From Deinococcus sp. (GTDB lineage Bacteria; Deinococcota; Deinococci; Deinococcales; Deinococcaceae), in NCBI RefSeq assembly GCF_018260555.1, contig NZ_JAGLBB010000018.1, positions 1-46,376 on the forward strand: 46,376 bases of DNA. Direction: 5' to 3'. A program made the translations under genes and the position numbers. A model generated the notes under the pieces. The model was not told the DNA's origin and ran no database searches. It saw only the letters and a list, made by a program, of their open reading frames with translations. Each line of letters starts with the position of its first letter. Position 1 is the first letter of the stretch. Positions 1-13,200 of the stretch are shown piece after piece.

Positions 1-36
1 ACCTGCCCAGTGCAACGCTGCTCCCCCTGCCCCCCT

Positions 37-60
37 GGGGTAGGGGGCTGGGGGGTGGGG
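37..60 (+). other. G-quadruplex motif (four G tracts of 4-6)
   Basis: Four uninterrupted G tracts (37-40, 43-47, 50-55, 57-60) are separated by loops of only TA, CT and T. This is the short-loop pattern expected to fold into a very stable intramolecular quadruplex. C tracts just upstream (about 22-36) could pair with the G tracts as a competing hairpin. The motif lies downstream of the minus-strand trhO gene, so it could act in its 3' region. No gene was seen in 1-152. Confidence 0.55.
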
Positions 61-152
61 CAGCACACGGAAAGCCCGCCGCCAGGCGCCCCCCGTCAAC
101 CGTGTGGGAGAGGCCCGCCGCCCAGCACGCCCGCCGCCTCACGCGGCTGCCC

Positions 153-1100
153 TCACGGGGCGGTGGTGGTCGCCTGCCGGTCGAAATGCCGTTGCCGCGC
201 CCGGAACGCCGCTTTCTGCTCCGGCGTGGTCTGGGCGTGGCAGTGGCGGCAACTGACGCCCTCCTCGAACAGCGGGTCCCTGCGCTCCTGCTCGCTCAGC
301 GGCCACCCGCACGAGTGGCACATCACGGCCCCGCCCTCGTGCAGGCCGTGCCCGACAGTCACGCGGCCGTCGAATACGAAGCACTCGCCGTCCCAGCGGC
401 TGTCCTCTTCGGGTACGTCCTCTAGGTACTTCAGAATCCCACCCTGGAGATGGAATACGTCCGCGTACCCGCGCTGGCGTAGCAGGCTGGTGCTCTTCTC
501 GCAGCGGATGCCGCCCGTGCAGAACATGGCCACACGCTTGCCCTGTAGTGCCCCGGCGTGCGCGTCCAGCCACGCCGGGAACTCCCGGAACGAATCGATC
601 TGCGGGTCCAGCGCGCCCCGGAACGTCCCGGCCTTCACCTCGTAGCGGTTGCGGGTGTCGATCACCACGACATCCGGCGCGCTGATCAGGTCGTTCCAGT
701 CCTGCGGGGCCACGTACTGCCCGGCCTCCCGGGTCGGTTCGGCCGCCGCGCCCATGGTTACGATCTCGGCTTTCACGCGCACCTTGAAGCGCCGGAACGG
801 CTGCTCGCTGGCCGCCGATTCCTTGTACTCCAGGCCCGTGAACCCCTCTGCCAGCAGCGCCCCGCGCAGCGCGTCGATGCCTGCGCGGCTCCCGGCGACC
901 GTGCCGTTGATGCCCTCGGACGCCACGATCAGCGTGCCGCACAGGCCGTGCGCGGCCCCCAGCGGCAGCAGCCGCCCGCGCAGGGCCGCCGGGTCGCTCA
1001 CCGCCCGGAACTGGTACAGCGCCGCCACCACGAAAGCAGGCCGGGCAGCCGGGTCACGGGGAGCTTCGGGCAGGACAGGGACCGGGTGGGACGCAGACAT
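153..1100 (-). CDS. trhO: tRNA uridine(34) hydroxylase (rhodanese-like, TrhO/YceA family)
   Basis: This 315-residue cytoplasmic protein belongs to the family that hydroxylates wobble uridine 34 of tRNA to 5-hydroxyuridine, the first step to (methoxy)carbonyl uridine modifications. An N-terminal acylphosphatase-like domain (about 22-115) precedes a rhodanese domain (about 125-230). The active-site loop CTGGIRCEKS is at 194-203, with C194 the catalytic cysteine. Two CxxC pairs (261/264 and 284/287) form a C-terminal zinc-finger-like module, and full family length is present. I chose the ATG at 1100 rather than 1109 because a -10 box (TATCAT) ends exactly 7 nt upstream of it, the leaderless layout used elsewhere here. 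It stands alone, divergent from the ABC-F gene. The family assignment is strong from the CTGGIRCEKS loop; the precise reaction is inferred from homologues. Confidence 0.92.
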   Translation of the reverse strand: MSASHPVPVLPEAPRDPAARPAFVVAALYQFRAVSDPAALRGRLLPLGAAHGLCGTLIVASEGINGTVAGSRAGIDALRGALLAEGFTGLEYKESAASEQPFRRFKVRVKAEIVTMGAAAEPTREAGQYVAPQDWNDLISAPDVVVIDTRNRYEVKAGTFRGALDPQIDSFREFPAWLDAHAGALQGKRVAMFCTGGIRCEKSTSLLRQRGYADVFHLQGGILKYLEDVPEEDSRWDGECFVFDGRVTVGHGLHEGGAVMCHSCGWPLSEQERRDPLFEEGVSCRHCHAQTTPEQKAAFRARQRHFDRQATTTAP

Positions 1101-1107
1101 CCCCCGC

Positions 1108-1113
1108 ATGATA
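1108..1113 (-). promoter_or_regulatory. Leaderless -10 box of trhO
   Basis: On the minus strand TATCAT is followed by 7 nt and then the ATG at 1100, so transcription should begin at or next to the start codon. This decides the trhO start. Confidence 0.6.
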
Positions 1114-1180
1114 CCGAGCGGTTGTGGGCGGCCGGGGGCCGCGCCTCACGGTTGTTGCCATGCAGTGGCAATCTGGGGCG

Positions 1181-1216
1181 GCACGGGACTCAGCAGCAGC
1201 ACGGGACTCAGCAGCG
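1181..1216 (+). repeat. 18-bp tandem direct repeat, two copies
   Basis: Two adjacent 18-bp units (1181-1198 and 1199-1216) begin GCACGGGACTCAGCAGC and differ only in the last base. They sit in the 343-nt gap between the divergent trhO and ABC-F genes. Apart from this repeat and the two -10 boxes I see no gene in that gap. Confidence 0.7.
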
Positions 1217-1430
1217 GCACGGCGTTCAGCGGTGGGACAGTGCCCAGGGCGGCGGCCTGCTCGGGAGGTCAGGTGGCGGTATCGTTCAGGCTCTCCATGA
1301 GACTGTCGGTCATGTACGTAGCTTAACGGGCGGTGGCTCGCGGCGCTGTCGCATGTGACCAGCTGGTATGAAGGTCCGGTGAGGGGCCGGAATGCGCGTT
1401 CTGGCGGAGTCGCGTGGCGCGGGCCTCTGC

Positions 1431-1436
1431 TAGCCT
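1431..1436 (+). promoter_or_regulatory. Leaderless -10 box of the ABC-F gene
   Basis: TAGCCT is followed by 7 nt and the GTG at 1444. This selects that GTG over the in-frame GTG at 1414, which would lie upstream of the promoter. Confidence 0.55.
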
Positions 1437-1443
1437 TGCGGGC

Positions 1444-3554
<2,111 letters not shown>

Positions 3555-3564
<10 letters not shown>

Positions 3565-3610
3565 CCTGCCCAGACCAATGCGCCCAGACCAATGCACCCA
3601 GACTGATCCG
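3555..3610 (+). repeat. 14-bp tandem repeat, four copies, across the ABC-F stop codon
   Basis: CCCAGAC recurs at 3555, 3569, 3583 and 3597 with exact 14-bp spacing; the fullest units read CCCAGACCAATGCG. The array starts inside the last codons of the ABC-F gene, contains its TAA stop (3562-3564) and continues into the intergenic region. Confidence 0.8.
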
Positions 3611-3662
3611 TCTGCACTGATCTGCCGGCCCCAGCCGGAGCACGCCGCAGGCCGGACCCCGC

Positions 3663-3668
3663 TATACT
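3663..3668 (+). promoter_or_regulatory. Leaderless -10 box (TATACT)
   Basis: TATACT is followed by 7 nt and the ATG at 3676, a near-consensus -10 with no room for a ribosome binding site. Confidence 0.65.
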
Positions 3669-3675
3669 TCCGCGC

Positions 3676-4131
3676 ATGGAAGACCTCATCAAGGGCCGCC
3701 TTGGTGGAGCGGACGGCTACGATATCCGCTGCACCATCGACGGCGACACCATCAAGGGCCGCGCAGGCGGAAAACTACACGGCAAGGACATCAACCTGGA
3801 GATCACCGAGCGTGGCGTGCAGGGCAGCGTCGGCGCGGACCCCGTGAAGATCGAACTGCAGGACGGCGAACTCAAAGGGAACGTGGGCGCGCAGAAACTC
3901 ACGCTGCGTGGCGTGGACCGCGTCACGGGCTTTATGGGCGAACCCATCATCGGCTGGAACGTGGTCGCGCAGCAGACCGGCGAGCGACTGACCGGGCAGC
4001 TGGGCAGCACCGTCCTGGGCCGAGCCTTCGATCTGGAACTGGGCAGCGCGCCCGGCTGGGTGGGGACCCTGGTTGCCATCGTGGCCTTCTACGCGCTGGA
4101 ACCCCGCGCGAACATCACGACCAGCCGCTGA
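3676..4131 (+). CDS. Hypothetical glycine-rich beta-repeat protein
   Basis: I do not recognise a family for this 151-residue protein. It reads as short alternating hydrophobic/charged beta-strand segments with G-x-x-G turns (IKGRLGG, IKGRAGGKLHG, LKGNVGAQ), roughly repeating every 12-18 residues through 1-110, which suggests a beta-solenoid or barrel fold. A hydrophobic segment near 125-141 (GWVGTLVAIVAFYAL) could anchor it in the membrane. There is no signal peptide and no catalytic motif. It has its own leaderless promoter and ends in a strong bidirectional hairpin, so it is transcribed alone. Its TGA stop is also the first triplet of a degenerate copy of the TGATACGG repeat. It converges on the TamB-like gene; no functional link is shown. 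Confidence 0.75.
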   Translation: MEDLIKGRLGGADGYDIRCTIDGDTIKGRAGGKLHGKDINLEITERGVQGSVGADPVKIELQDGELKGNVGAQKLTLRGVDRVTGFMGEPIIGWNVVAQQTGERLTGQLGSTVLGRAFDLELGSAPGWVGTLVAIVAFYALEPRANITTSR

Positions 4132-4157
4132 TACCCACTGCGGTTGAAACGGTGCAG
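4129..4157 (+). repeat. Degenerate TGA-anchored repeat copy
   Basis: The sequence starts TGATACCCACTGCGGTTGA and runs to GGTGCAG. It resembles the first 28 bases of the hairpin repeat found elsewhere (TGATACGGAYTCCG, then GTTGATTCRGTGCAG). Its TGA is the stop codon of the preceding gene. The distal arm is missing, so this is a partial or decayed copy. Confidence 0.45.
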
Positions 4158-4160
4158 TGC

Positions 4161-4205
4161 AGCCAAGAGGGCCGCTCCCGTGCAGACGGGGCGGCCCTCT
4201 TGGCT
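4161..4205. terminator. Strong hairpin between convergent genes
   Basis: The arms 4161-4181 and 4186-4205 pair almost perfectly (one bulged base) around a GCAG loop, starting AGCCAAGAGGGCCGC and ending GCGGCCCTCTTGGCT. It sits in the gap between the plus-strand 3676 gene and the minus-strand TamB-like gene and could terminate both. There is no clear U tract on either side. Confidence 0.7.
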
Positions 4206-4225
4206 GCCGCTGTTCGAGCGGGCGC

Positions 4226-7200
4226 TCAGCGGCCACCGATGCGGTAGGTCACGCCGAAGCGCAGCGTGGTGCCCTGCTGGGCGCTCTCGACGCCCAGGCT
4301 GACGTTGGTGCGCCCGTTGACGTTGTACCCGGCGCTGAAACTGGGCCGGATGGACTGAAGGTTCAGGCCGCTGATGGGCGTGCTGACCCGGAACGTGAAC
4401 TGATCGTCGGGAGTGCTGTACTGCGCGTCGATCAGACCCTCGCCGTTCAGGTCCACCTGATACTGCAGGTACAGTTCACGTGTCAGGTACGACCCGAGCG
4501 TGATGGTCGCCCCCACCGACCCGTCTGCGTTCCCGAGTTGCGGGGTCAGGCGGAAGACATCCAGACCGAACGCGGCGGCGATGGTTCGCTCCAGTTCGCC
4601 CAGCACGAACACGTTCAGGGCCGTCTGGAAGGCGCTGGTGCCCAGGGCCGTCAGGTTCCCTGGCAGGGCCGTCAGGTTAGGGACGCCCGTGGCGACCAGC
4701 GCGTACAGTTCTGCTTCACTGTAGGCCGCGCCGCTGATGGGGTCGGCGCAGGTGGGGCCGTCCTGCGCGCAGCTGAGGGTGGTGGTGAGGTCCAGCAGGG
4801 CCGCGCCGCTGGGCTGCGGAACGAACTCGCCCAGGAGGTTCAGTTTCACCGGCACCCGCTGGCGGGACTCGCGGAGGGTCGCGGTGACCTGCCCGGTGGC
4901 GGTCACGTTGAATTTCGGGTACAGATTCTCGCCGCCGAACGTGACGGTACTGTCGGACAGCGTGAACTCGTTCTCGCGCAGGTACACGAAGCCGCGCTGC
5001 GAGCGGATGTCACCCGTCAGGCGCGGGCGCGCCCCGGTGCCCGACACGACCACGCTGCCCGTGAAGTCGGCCCGCATGAGGTTCTCGTCCACGCGGATGC
5101 CGTTCACGGCCCGGATGGGAATGTCTTCCAGCGACAGGCGTTCCAGGAACGGGCGGGCCGCCGGGGCCTGTCCGTCGGCCCGGGCAGCCTGCGGGAAGGT
5201 CCGCAGTTCCTCGGGCAGGGGGCTCACGTAGTGGTCGGTGGTGCGGCCAGTGGGTCCGCCCACGCTGGTCTGCCCGGGCGCAGGCAGCGTGGCCTGCGCG
5301 TTCGGGCGGCCCAGAATCAGCCGCGTGAAGTCGGCCGCGCCGCTGATGCGGATGGCCTCGCCGTCGTCCACGGCGCGCAGGTCGGCGTTCAGGGTGCTTT
5401 CACGTCCGTAGATGACCTTCAGCGGCAGGTTAAAGTTCCGGGCGGCCAGCGTCAGGTCCCAGCGGGGCGCCACGTCCCCCGTGACGCTCAGCGAACCGGC
5501 CGGGACCGCGCCGCTCGCGGCACTGAGGCTCTGCGCGTTGAGGGTCCAGCGGGACTCGGTCTGCTGCGCCAGCGTGACCGTGGTGTTCGGCAGCGAGCCC
5601 AGCATCTCCGGGGCCAGCAGGCCGCTGAAATTCACGCGTGTGTCGCTCAGGCGGCCCAGCGTGAGTTGCCCGGCCAGCGTGACCTGCCCGTCCGAACCGA
5701 GCGTGCCGCCGGTCAGGACCGCGCCGCCCCCGCTGAACGCCCCGCTGTCCGGCAGGTCCCCCGCGAAGGCCGGGACGCTGACGCTCAGGCCCGCCACGCT
5801 CCCGGTGATGTTCTGAGCGCGGAGCAGGCCGCGCGGCCGCTCGTACGTCCCGGCCACCGAGAGTTCCAGCGTGCCCTGCAGGTCCGGCTGCAACGCCGCC
5901 AGCGACGGCACCAGCAGCAGCGCTGGGGTGAAGGTCGTGTTGCTGAACTGCGCGGTCACGGCCACGCGCTCGCGGGTGTACTGCCCGCGCACGTCCCAGG
6001 TACCGGCCCCGCTCAGCGCAATGTTCAGGTTGCGCAGTTCGCGCCGCGCGTACTCCAGCGTGCCCGTCCCGGTCAGGGTCTCGGTCACGGCGGCGCTGCC
6101 CGCGCCCCTGACGCTGGTCACGCGGATGCGCTCGGCGACCACGCTGGCCGTCCCCGCCAGCGGATCGCTGACCGGGAAGCGGAAGCGGGCCAGTCCCGTG
6201 ACCACGCCCTCACCCGGACTGGTCCCGGCGAACGCCCCGATCACCGCGCCCAGCGGCAGCGCCCGCAGCGTGCCCTGTCCGAACAGTTCGCCGCCGCCCA
6301 GACCCGCTGTGAACTCCGACTGCCCCAGGAACCCGCGGATACGCCAGTCGCCCGACACCTGCGTGCCTTCCAGCCGCGCCGGCAGCACCTTGGGTCCCAC
6401 GGTCAGGTTGTCCGAGCGCAGAACGAAGGTGCCGCCCCCGTCGCGCAGGTTCGCCTCTCCGCTCACGCGGCCTGAGAGCTGCGGCGCGATCTTCAGGTCC
6501 TGGACCTCCACGTTATCCAGCGTGGCGCGCACCGAGTACCCGTCCCCGGTGGGCTGCACGGCCAGCGGACCGTTCAGGACCGGCAGCAGGTCCGCCAGTC
6601 CGCCGGAGGCCGCCACGACCGCCTCGCCGATGTCGTTCGCGCCGCGCAGGTCCGCCCGGAACGCCTGCCCGGTCAGGTCCAGGGTGCCGCTGACGTTCAG
6701 GCTCTGCCCGGCCAGCGTCAGCGGGTAGCGGGTGGCGGTTACCTGCCCGGTCAGGCCGCTGGCGTCGGCGCGGACATCCAGGCCCAGCGTGCCCAGTGTG
6801 CCCAGTGTACCCAGTGTGCCCAGCGTGATCGCGGAGGCAGTCGTCTGAACAGGCGTGGTCTGGGTGACCTTCGTGGTCAGGGGGGCGCTGACCGTCCCGC
6901 TCACCCGGCCCGTCCACTGGTGGCCCGCCTGGGCCGCCGTGAAGTTCAGGGTGCCTGCCGGGAGGACCGCCGTGCCCGTCACCGAGGGCCGCCCGCCGCG
7001 CAGCGTGACGACCGCGTTCAGGTCGCCGCCCACCGCCAGATCCAGGTAAGGCGCGCGGTAAGGGGTCTTCAGGTCCGAGACCGAGGCGGTCAGTTGACCG
7101 TCCAGTGCGTCGGTGCCGACCGTGCCGCTGGCGCTGAGCAGGCCGCTCACGCCCTTCAGGTTCAGGGTGTCGAGGGTCAGGCCCGGCAACTTCACGGCCA

Positions 7201-10200
7201 GCTGTCCGCCCGCCCAGCGCAGCGTGCCGTCGCGCACGCCGTCCGAGACGGTCAGGTCCGCCGCGTTCAGGCTGGCCGTACCACCCGCCTGCCACCCGCC
7301 CCGCCGGACACTGAGCAGCAGCTCCGGGTCACTGAGCGGGCCACTCGGCGTGACGCTCAGGGACAGTTCCGGGCGGCTCAGGCTGGCCGCGCCCAGCAGG
7401 GTCCACACGCCCCCACGCGGGCGCAGTTCGACCGCGCCGCTGGCCTTCGCGCCCGGCCCATCGACCAGGCGCAGCTGCGCGCCGTCCGCCGACGCCACGA
7501 CCCGCGCGCCCGCCTTCAACAGTTCGCCGCTGCCCGTGACGAGTGGATGCGCGAACGCTCCACCCACGCTCAGGGCCAGCGGGGCCGTCAGGACGCCCGC
7601 CGGACCACCCGTGACGCGGGCCGTGCCGTGCCAGCCGGTGAGCGGATCGGCCCGCACGTCCAGCGCCGCCTGTAGGCCCTGTGGCCCACCGAGCGCGCCA
7701 CTCACGGCCAGAGCCTGCGCGCGGTAGGTGGCCCGTAGCGTGCCGTCCAGGGTGCCCTGGCTGGCCACGGTCAGGTCGGCGGCCGGGCCGCTCAGGCTGA
7801 CGGTGCCGCCCAGGTCCAGGGTGCTGCCCGCTGCCCGGGCCCGCAGGCCGTCCAGCGTCAGGTCCGTGCCGCTCAGGGTCACCACCGCGCGGGCGCCTTT
7901 GGGGGAGGAGGCACTGTCCACAGCGGGGCCAGCTGGGAATGCGCCCGGTGCCATGGGCGGCGCTGCCTGCGAGAGCGTACCGCTCAGGCCCGCCAGCGAG
8001 GCGCTCAGTGTGCCGCTCAGGTCGTCCAGCGTCACACCGCTGGCCGACGCTCCGGCAGACTGCACGGCTGCCGCCAGGGTCGGCGCGGCCAGCGTGCCGC
8101 CCAGCGTACCCGCCAGCGTGAGCCGCCCGGTGCCGCCCACGAGCGGCAGCGGTGTCAGGTTCAGGGTGCCTTCCAGCGCAGGAATCAGGCTGCCTGCCCC
8201 GCTGCCTGCCCCGCCTCCCAGGGTCAGGGTGCCGCTGCCCAGCGTTCCGGCGTTCAGGTCGTAGCCGCCCCGACCGTTCCCGCTGAGGATCACGGGGTCT
8301 TCCAGACCTGCCACCTGCGCCTGCACGGCCCCGGTCAGGTTCGGCCAGCTGCCGCGCAGGTCCAGCGCGGCGCGGCCTGCGCCGCCCGTCACGGTGCCGT
8401 ACACCCGCGTATTGACCTGGCCGCGCGCCAGGTCCAGCCCGCTTGCCTGGGCGTACAGCGTGCCCCCGGCGCGGCCCAGCAGGTCCACGCGGGCGTTCAG
8501 GTCCGGTGAGACCACCCGGCCCGACAGGATGACGTGGCCGTTCAGGGTGTCGGTCTTCAGGTCCAGCGTGCCCTGTGCGAGCGGGTCCGTGACCGCGCCG
8601 CGCAGCGTGATATCGGCCGCCAGCCTGCCCCGCCCCAGCGACGCGGCGTTCAGGTACGAGCTGTCCACGCCCTGCGCCGTGACGCGCAGGCCGCCCGGCA
8701 GCGCCCCGCTGGCCCGCAGCACGCCGCCGCGCAGGCTGCCGCTCAGCTCGGCGTTCAGGGTTCCGGTGCGCGGCACGTACGCCGCCTGACCGTACAGACT
8801 GAACGGACCGGACTGCGCCTGAACGCCCTTCACGGCCAGGTTGCGCGCCGTGACCTCCCGCAGCCCGCCGGACAGCGAACCGGTGGCGTTCAGGGTTCCG
8901 GCCGCCGTGAGGGCGTCCACGCCCAGCCCGGCCGGCAGCAGGCGCGCAACCCGCAGCGGGGCCTGCACCTCCCCGGCCCGCAGGGTCAGGCGGTACTCGC
9001 CGCCCTCCAGCGTGCCCCCGCCCGAGACCCGCTCGCCGCGCAGGCGCAGGCTGGCGTTCCCGGCGCGGTAGGTGGCCCCCAGGTCGCCCGTGAAGTCCCC
9101 GGCACTGTCCAGCACACGCCCGGCGAAGGTGACGTTCAGGGCCGTCCAGGTGGCGCCGCCCAGGGTCGCCTGACCAGTCAGGGCCAGTTGACCGTCACGG
9201 CCCCACAGCGCGCCCGCGTCGAAGGCCTGAAGGTCCAGGGTGCCGCCGGGCCGGAAAGGAAGGTCCGCCGGAAGCTGCCCGGTCACGCGGGCCTGCCGCG
9301 CGCCCGTGCCGATCAGGGCCGCGACCTTCAGGGTGCCGCCGCCTGCGCCGTCCAGCACGGCGTCCAGCGGGTCGCTCTCAAGGTCCCCCACGGCCCGCAG
9401 GCTCCCGCTGAAACCCGCGCCGCTGCGCCAGCCGATGGGGCCGCTCAGGCGCACCACGTTCGCGCCCGACACGTAGGTGGTGTTCAGGTGCAGCGCGGCG
9501 CTGACCAGGCCGCCCAGCGCGTTTGCGCCCAGTTGCCCGCGCAGCCCGCCGCTCAGGGCCGCGCCCGTGAAGTCCGCGCGGTAATCGCGGCCCAGCAGGT
9601 GCGCCCGCACCCGCGAGCCCGCCGCGCGCAGCCCGCTGTGCCCGTCGGTCACGACACCCTGCACGCTCACGTCCGGTCTGGTCAGCGCTCCGCCGATCTG
9701 CGCGGTGTAGGTGCCGGGCAGCCACTCGTTCAGGGTGGCCCGCGCACTCATCTTCAGGGTCGGCAGGACCGTTCCGCTGGCGCGCACACTTCCCTGCGTC
9801 AGGGTGGCCTGCGTCAGGGTGGCCTGCGCGCCGTCCACCCGCAGCACGCCGCCCGCGTACCGCGCCGGGGCGGCAAAGCGCACGCCCCCCGCCGCGCCGC
9901 TGGCCTGCAAGCGCAGGTCACCCAGCGTGCCCCCCACCACGGCGTTCAGGGTGCCGTTCACGCCCGCCAGGGGACGCAGGTCCGCCACGCTGAGACTCCC
10001 GGTGGTCTGCCAGTCCATCAGCTGCGCGGCGCCCGCCGGTTGCCGGGCGTTTACGTTCACGGCCGCTCCGGCCACCGTGCCGTTCAGGGTCACGGCGGCG
10101 CGGCGCGTCAGGTCCGTGCCGCTCAGGTTGGTTCCCGCCGCAGTCAGGTTCACCGCGCGGCCCTCGAAGGCCCCGGTGGCCCGCAGGGTCAGGGTCGTGT

Positions 10201-13200
10201 CGGGGCGGCCGGTCAGGGTGGCGCGCAGGTCGTCCAGGGTCAGCGCCGCGTTCACCTGCGGGTACAGCGGGCCGCGCAGGGTCACGGCGTACCCGGCCAG
10301 TGTACTGCTCAGGTTCGCGGACAGTTGCCCGCGCCAGAGGGTCACGCGGCCCTGCGCGCCCTGCTGACTGCCCTGGCGCACGTTCAGGTCGGCGCGCCCA
10401 CTGGCGCGGGCCAGCGGGTCGGGGCCGGTCAGGTCCGGGAGGCTCAGGTTCAGGGTCACGCGCCCTGCCGCGCCGGGCAGCACGGGCGTCAGAACCCGTG
10501 CGTTCAGCGCTGCGCCGTTCACGGTCAGGGTCCGGCCGTCAAAGCGCACCGGGATGCGCGTGCCGGGGTGGCTCAGGGTGCCGCTGGCCCGCAGGCCGCC
10601 CTGCCAGTCCACGCGGCCTGCGAGCGTCAGCGGGTCGGTCAGGTAGCGCGTGCCCGTCAGGCTCAGCGCTGCGCTGGTGGGGGAGAGGCTGGCGACCAGT
10701 CGCCCCGCCACGACCTGCGAGCGCACGGGTGGGGGCAGGAGCGCCCGAACCGGCTTGAGGTCCGCGCTGAGCGCGCCGCCCAGTGCGGGAAGAACCGTCA
10801 CGCGGCCTGCCAGCGGCCCGGTCGGCGAGGCGACGAGGCGCGCAGCCTCGCCCAGCACCCGCAGCGTGCCCGTCTGCCCGGAGAGCGCGTAACGGGCGCC
10901 CAGCGCGCCGGACCACAGGCCGCCCTGGTAGGTCAGGCCGCCCACGCGCACGCGCGCCCCGGTCAGCGATCCAGACAGCGGGAACGACTGCGCCGGTACG
11001 CTCAGGGTGGCCGCGCCCGACCCGTACGACTGGGCTTTCAGGGTCAGGGTGCCGCGCAGGTTCGCCGCACTCCCCGTGGCCTGAGCCGTGAGGTACGGCC
11101 CGGTCACGCGCAGGTCCAGGTTCTCCAGGGTGGCCGGGGGCGTGATCTTCCCGGTTGCCAGGATGGTCTGCCCGGCCAGTTTGCCGCTGATCCGCACCTG
11201 CCCGTTTACAGCGCGGACATCCAGCGCCCCAGCCTTCAGGGTGCCGCTCACCACGCCATTCACGGCGCCCAGGTTGCCCCGCAGGGTCTGTCCGCCCAGG
11301 GTCAGGCCCTGCGCCTGCACGCTGAGATTACCAAAGCCCTGCAGTTTGACCAGCGCCCGCCCGCCCGCCTGGTCGGTCACGGTCACCGCGCCGCGTGGGT
11401 TCAGACCTGTGCCCTGCACGTGGCCGTTGACGGACAGTCCGCCGCCCAGCGCCCCGCTCACGTTCAGGTCGTAGCGGCCAGCGGGGAGCGAGGCCGTGCC
11501 GCGCGCGCGCAGGCCCTCGCCGCTGCTCACCAGAACGTTCAGGTCGTCCCACGGGCCGTCCAGGCTCACCGTGTACCCGTCCAGCACCCCGCGGGCCGCC
11601 ACGGCGCCCCGGAACGACCCGCCGGGGCCCCAGGTCGCGCGGCCCTGCACGCGCCCCGCCCGCCCGAACGCCGTCAGGGCCTGCTGCCCGGTCACGCGGG
11701 CCAGTCCGGTCGCCGCGTCGTAGGTGACGTTCAGGTCGCCCCAGGTGCCGCTGGCCGTGAGGCGCGGCGTCAGCGTGCCGCTCAGGTTCACGGGTTGCGC
11801 GGGCAGGGTCACGCCGCCGAACGACTGCGGCCTGGTCTGTCCGGTCACGCGCGCCCGCAGGTCGCCGTACGCCCCGGCCACGCCGAGGTTCAGGGTCTGC
11901 CCCTGCGCGCTCACGCGGCCCTGCGCCTGCACGTCCGGGTACACCCGGCCCGACAGCGCCGCCTGCACGCCGGCGTAGGTGATCCGCAGCTTCGCGTTCA
12001 GCGGGCCGCCCGCGCGGGTCAGGGTGCCGGTCACGCCGGCCCCCAGCGCCCGCGCGTTCACACGCGCCGAGCCGCCCTGACCGGCCAGGTTCAGGTCCAG
12101 CGTGCCGCCCAGTCCCTCCACGTTCAGCAGGGGCCGCAGCGCCGCGAGGTTCACGCGGCCCGTGGCGTCCCAGCGGTCCCCGTCGATCACGCCGCGCGCC
12201 GTGTCACCGGCGGTGGTCAGCGTGAAGCGCACGCCCCGGTCCACGCTCAAGGCCCCGCCTATGTCCGCGCCCTGAACGCGCGCGGTCGTCCGGTAAGGCG
12301 CCTGAAGCTGCGTGTCGGCCAGCACGCTCACGCCTCCCGCCGACCCGCGCAGGCGGGCGGACGTGCCGCTCGCCGTGGCTGTCAGGGTCACGCCCGGCCC
12401 GGTCGCACGCAGCGTCCCGAAGGCCTTCAGGGCAGAGGTCACGGTCACGTCGCCGGTCACGTTCAGGCCGCCGGTCACGGGCAGATTGCGCGCCTGCACG
12501 CCGTAACGGTCGCCGTTCCAGGTCAGGACCTGCGCGCCGCTGCGGAAGGTGCCGCGCTGCCGGGTGTAGTTCAGGTCCAGTGGCCCGGCCAGCGTGTCAC
12601 GCACGCCCGGCACGGTCGCCTCCAGTTGCCCGGTCACGTCACCGCCCGTCAGGTCCAACCTCCCGCGCCCGCTGAGGATGATCCCGGAGCCCTTCAGGCC
12701 CTGCGCCTGCCACGTCCCCCGGAACTCGCGGTTCAGGTCGAAACGCACCGCCCCCAGGTCCACCCGCAGGCCCTCAGCGTCCAGGGCGGCGCTGCCGGAC
12801 AGGCCAGTGAACGGCCCGGCCTGCGCGCCGCTGATGCTGGCCCGCAGGTCGTCCGGCGTGCCGCGCACCGCCACGCGGGCCTGCGCGGCCCCGTACGTGG
12901 GATTCAGCACGGCGTTCACGTTCATGCCACTCAGGTCCAGCGTGCCCGAGAGCGGCCCGCCCAGGCCCTCACCGCGCAGCGTCACGCGGTTCTTCGCGTC
13001 AATGGTCGCCTTCACGTTCAGCGGCTGCTGCCCGAACGCCCCGACCAGCGTGGCGCGGCCTGTCCGGCCCAGGGCCCATTGCCCCTCCAGCCGCTGATCC
13101 GACCCGGTCAGCGAGGTCACGGCGCTGAACGCCAGGTCGTTCGTCTGGGTCGCCACGTTCCCGTCCTCGTTCAGGTAGGTGTACTCGGCCTTTGCGTCGC

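Noticed and set aside
4157..6475. A 772-codon plus-strand frame over the C-terminal part of the TamB-like gene
   Set aside because: Same shadow composition and no ribosome binding site or promoter; it runs through the terminator hairpin.
9781..9833. Two 15-bp repeats (ATLTQ twice) in the TamB-like gene
   Set aside because: Short in-frame duplications are expected in beta-repeat proteins; two copies are too few to call a variable tract.
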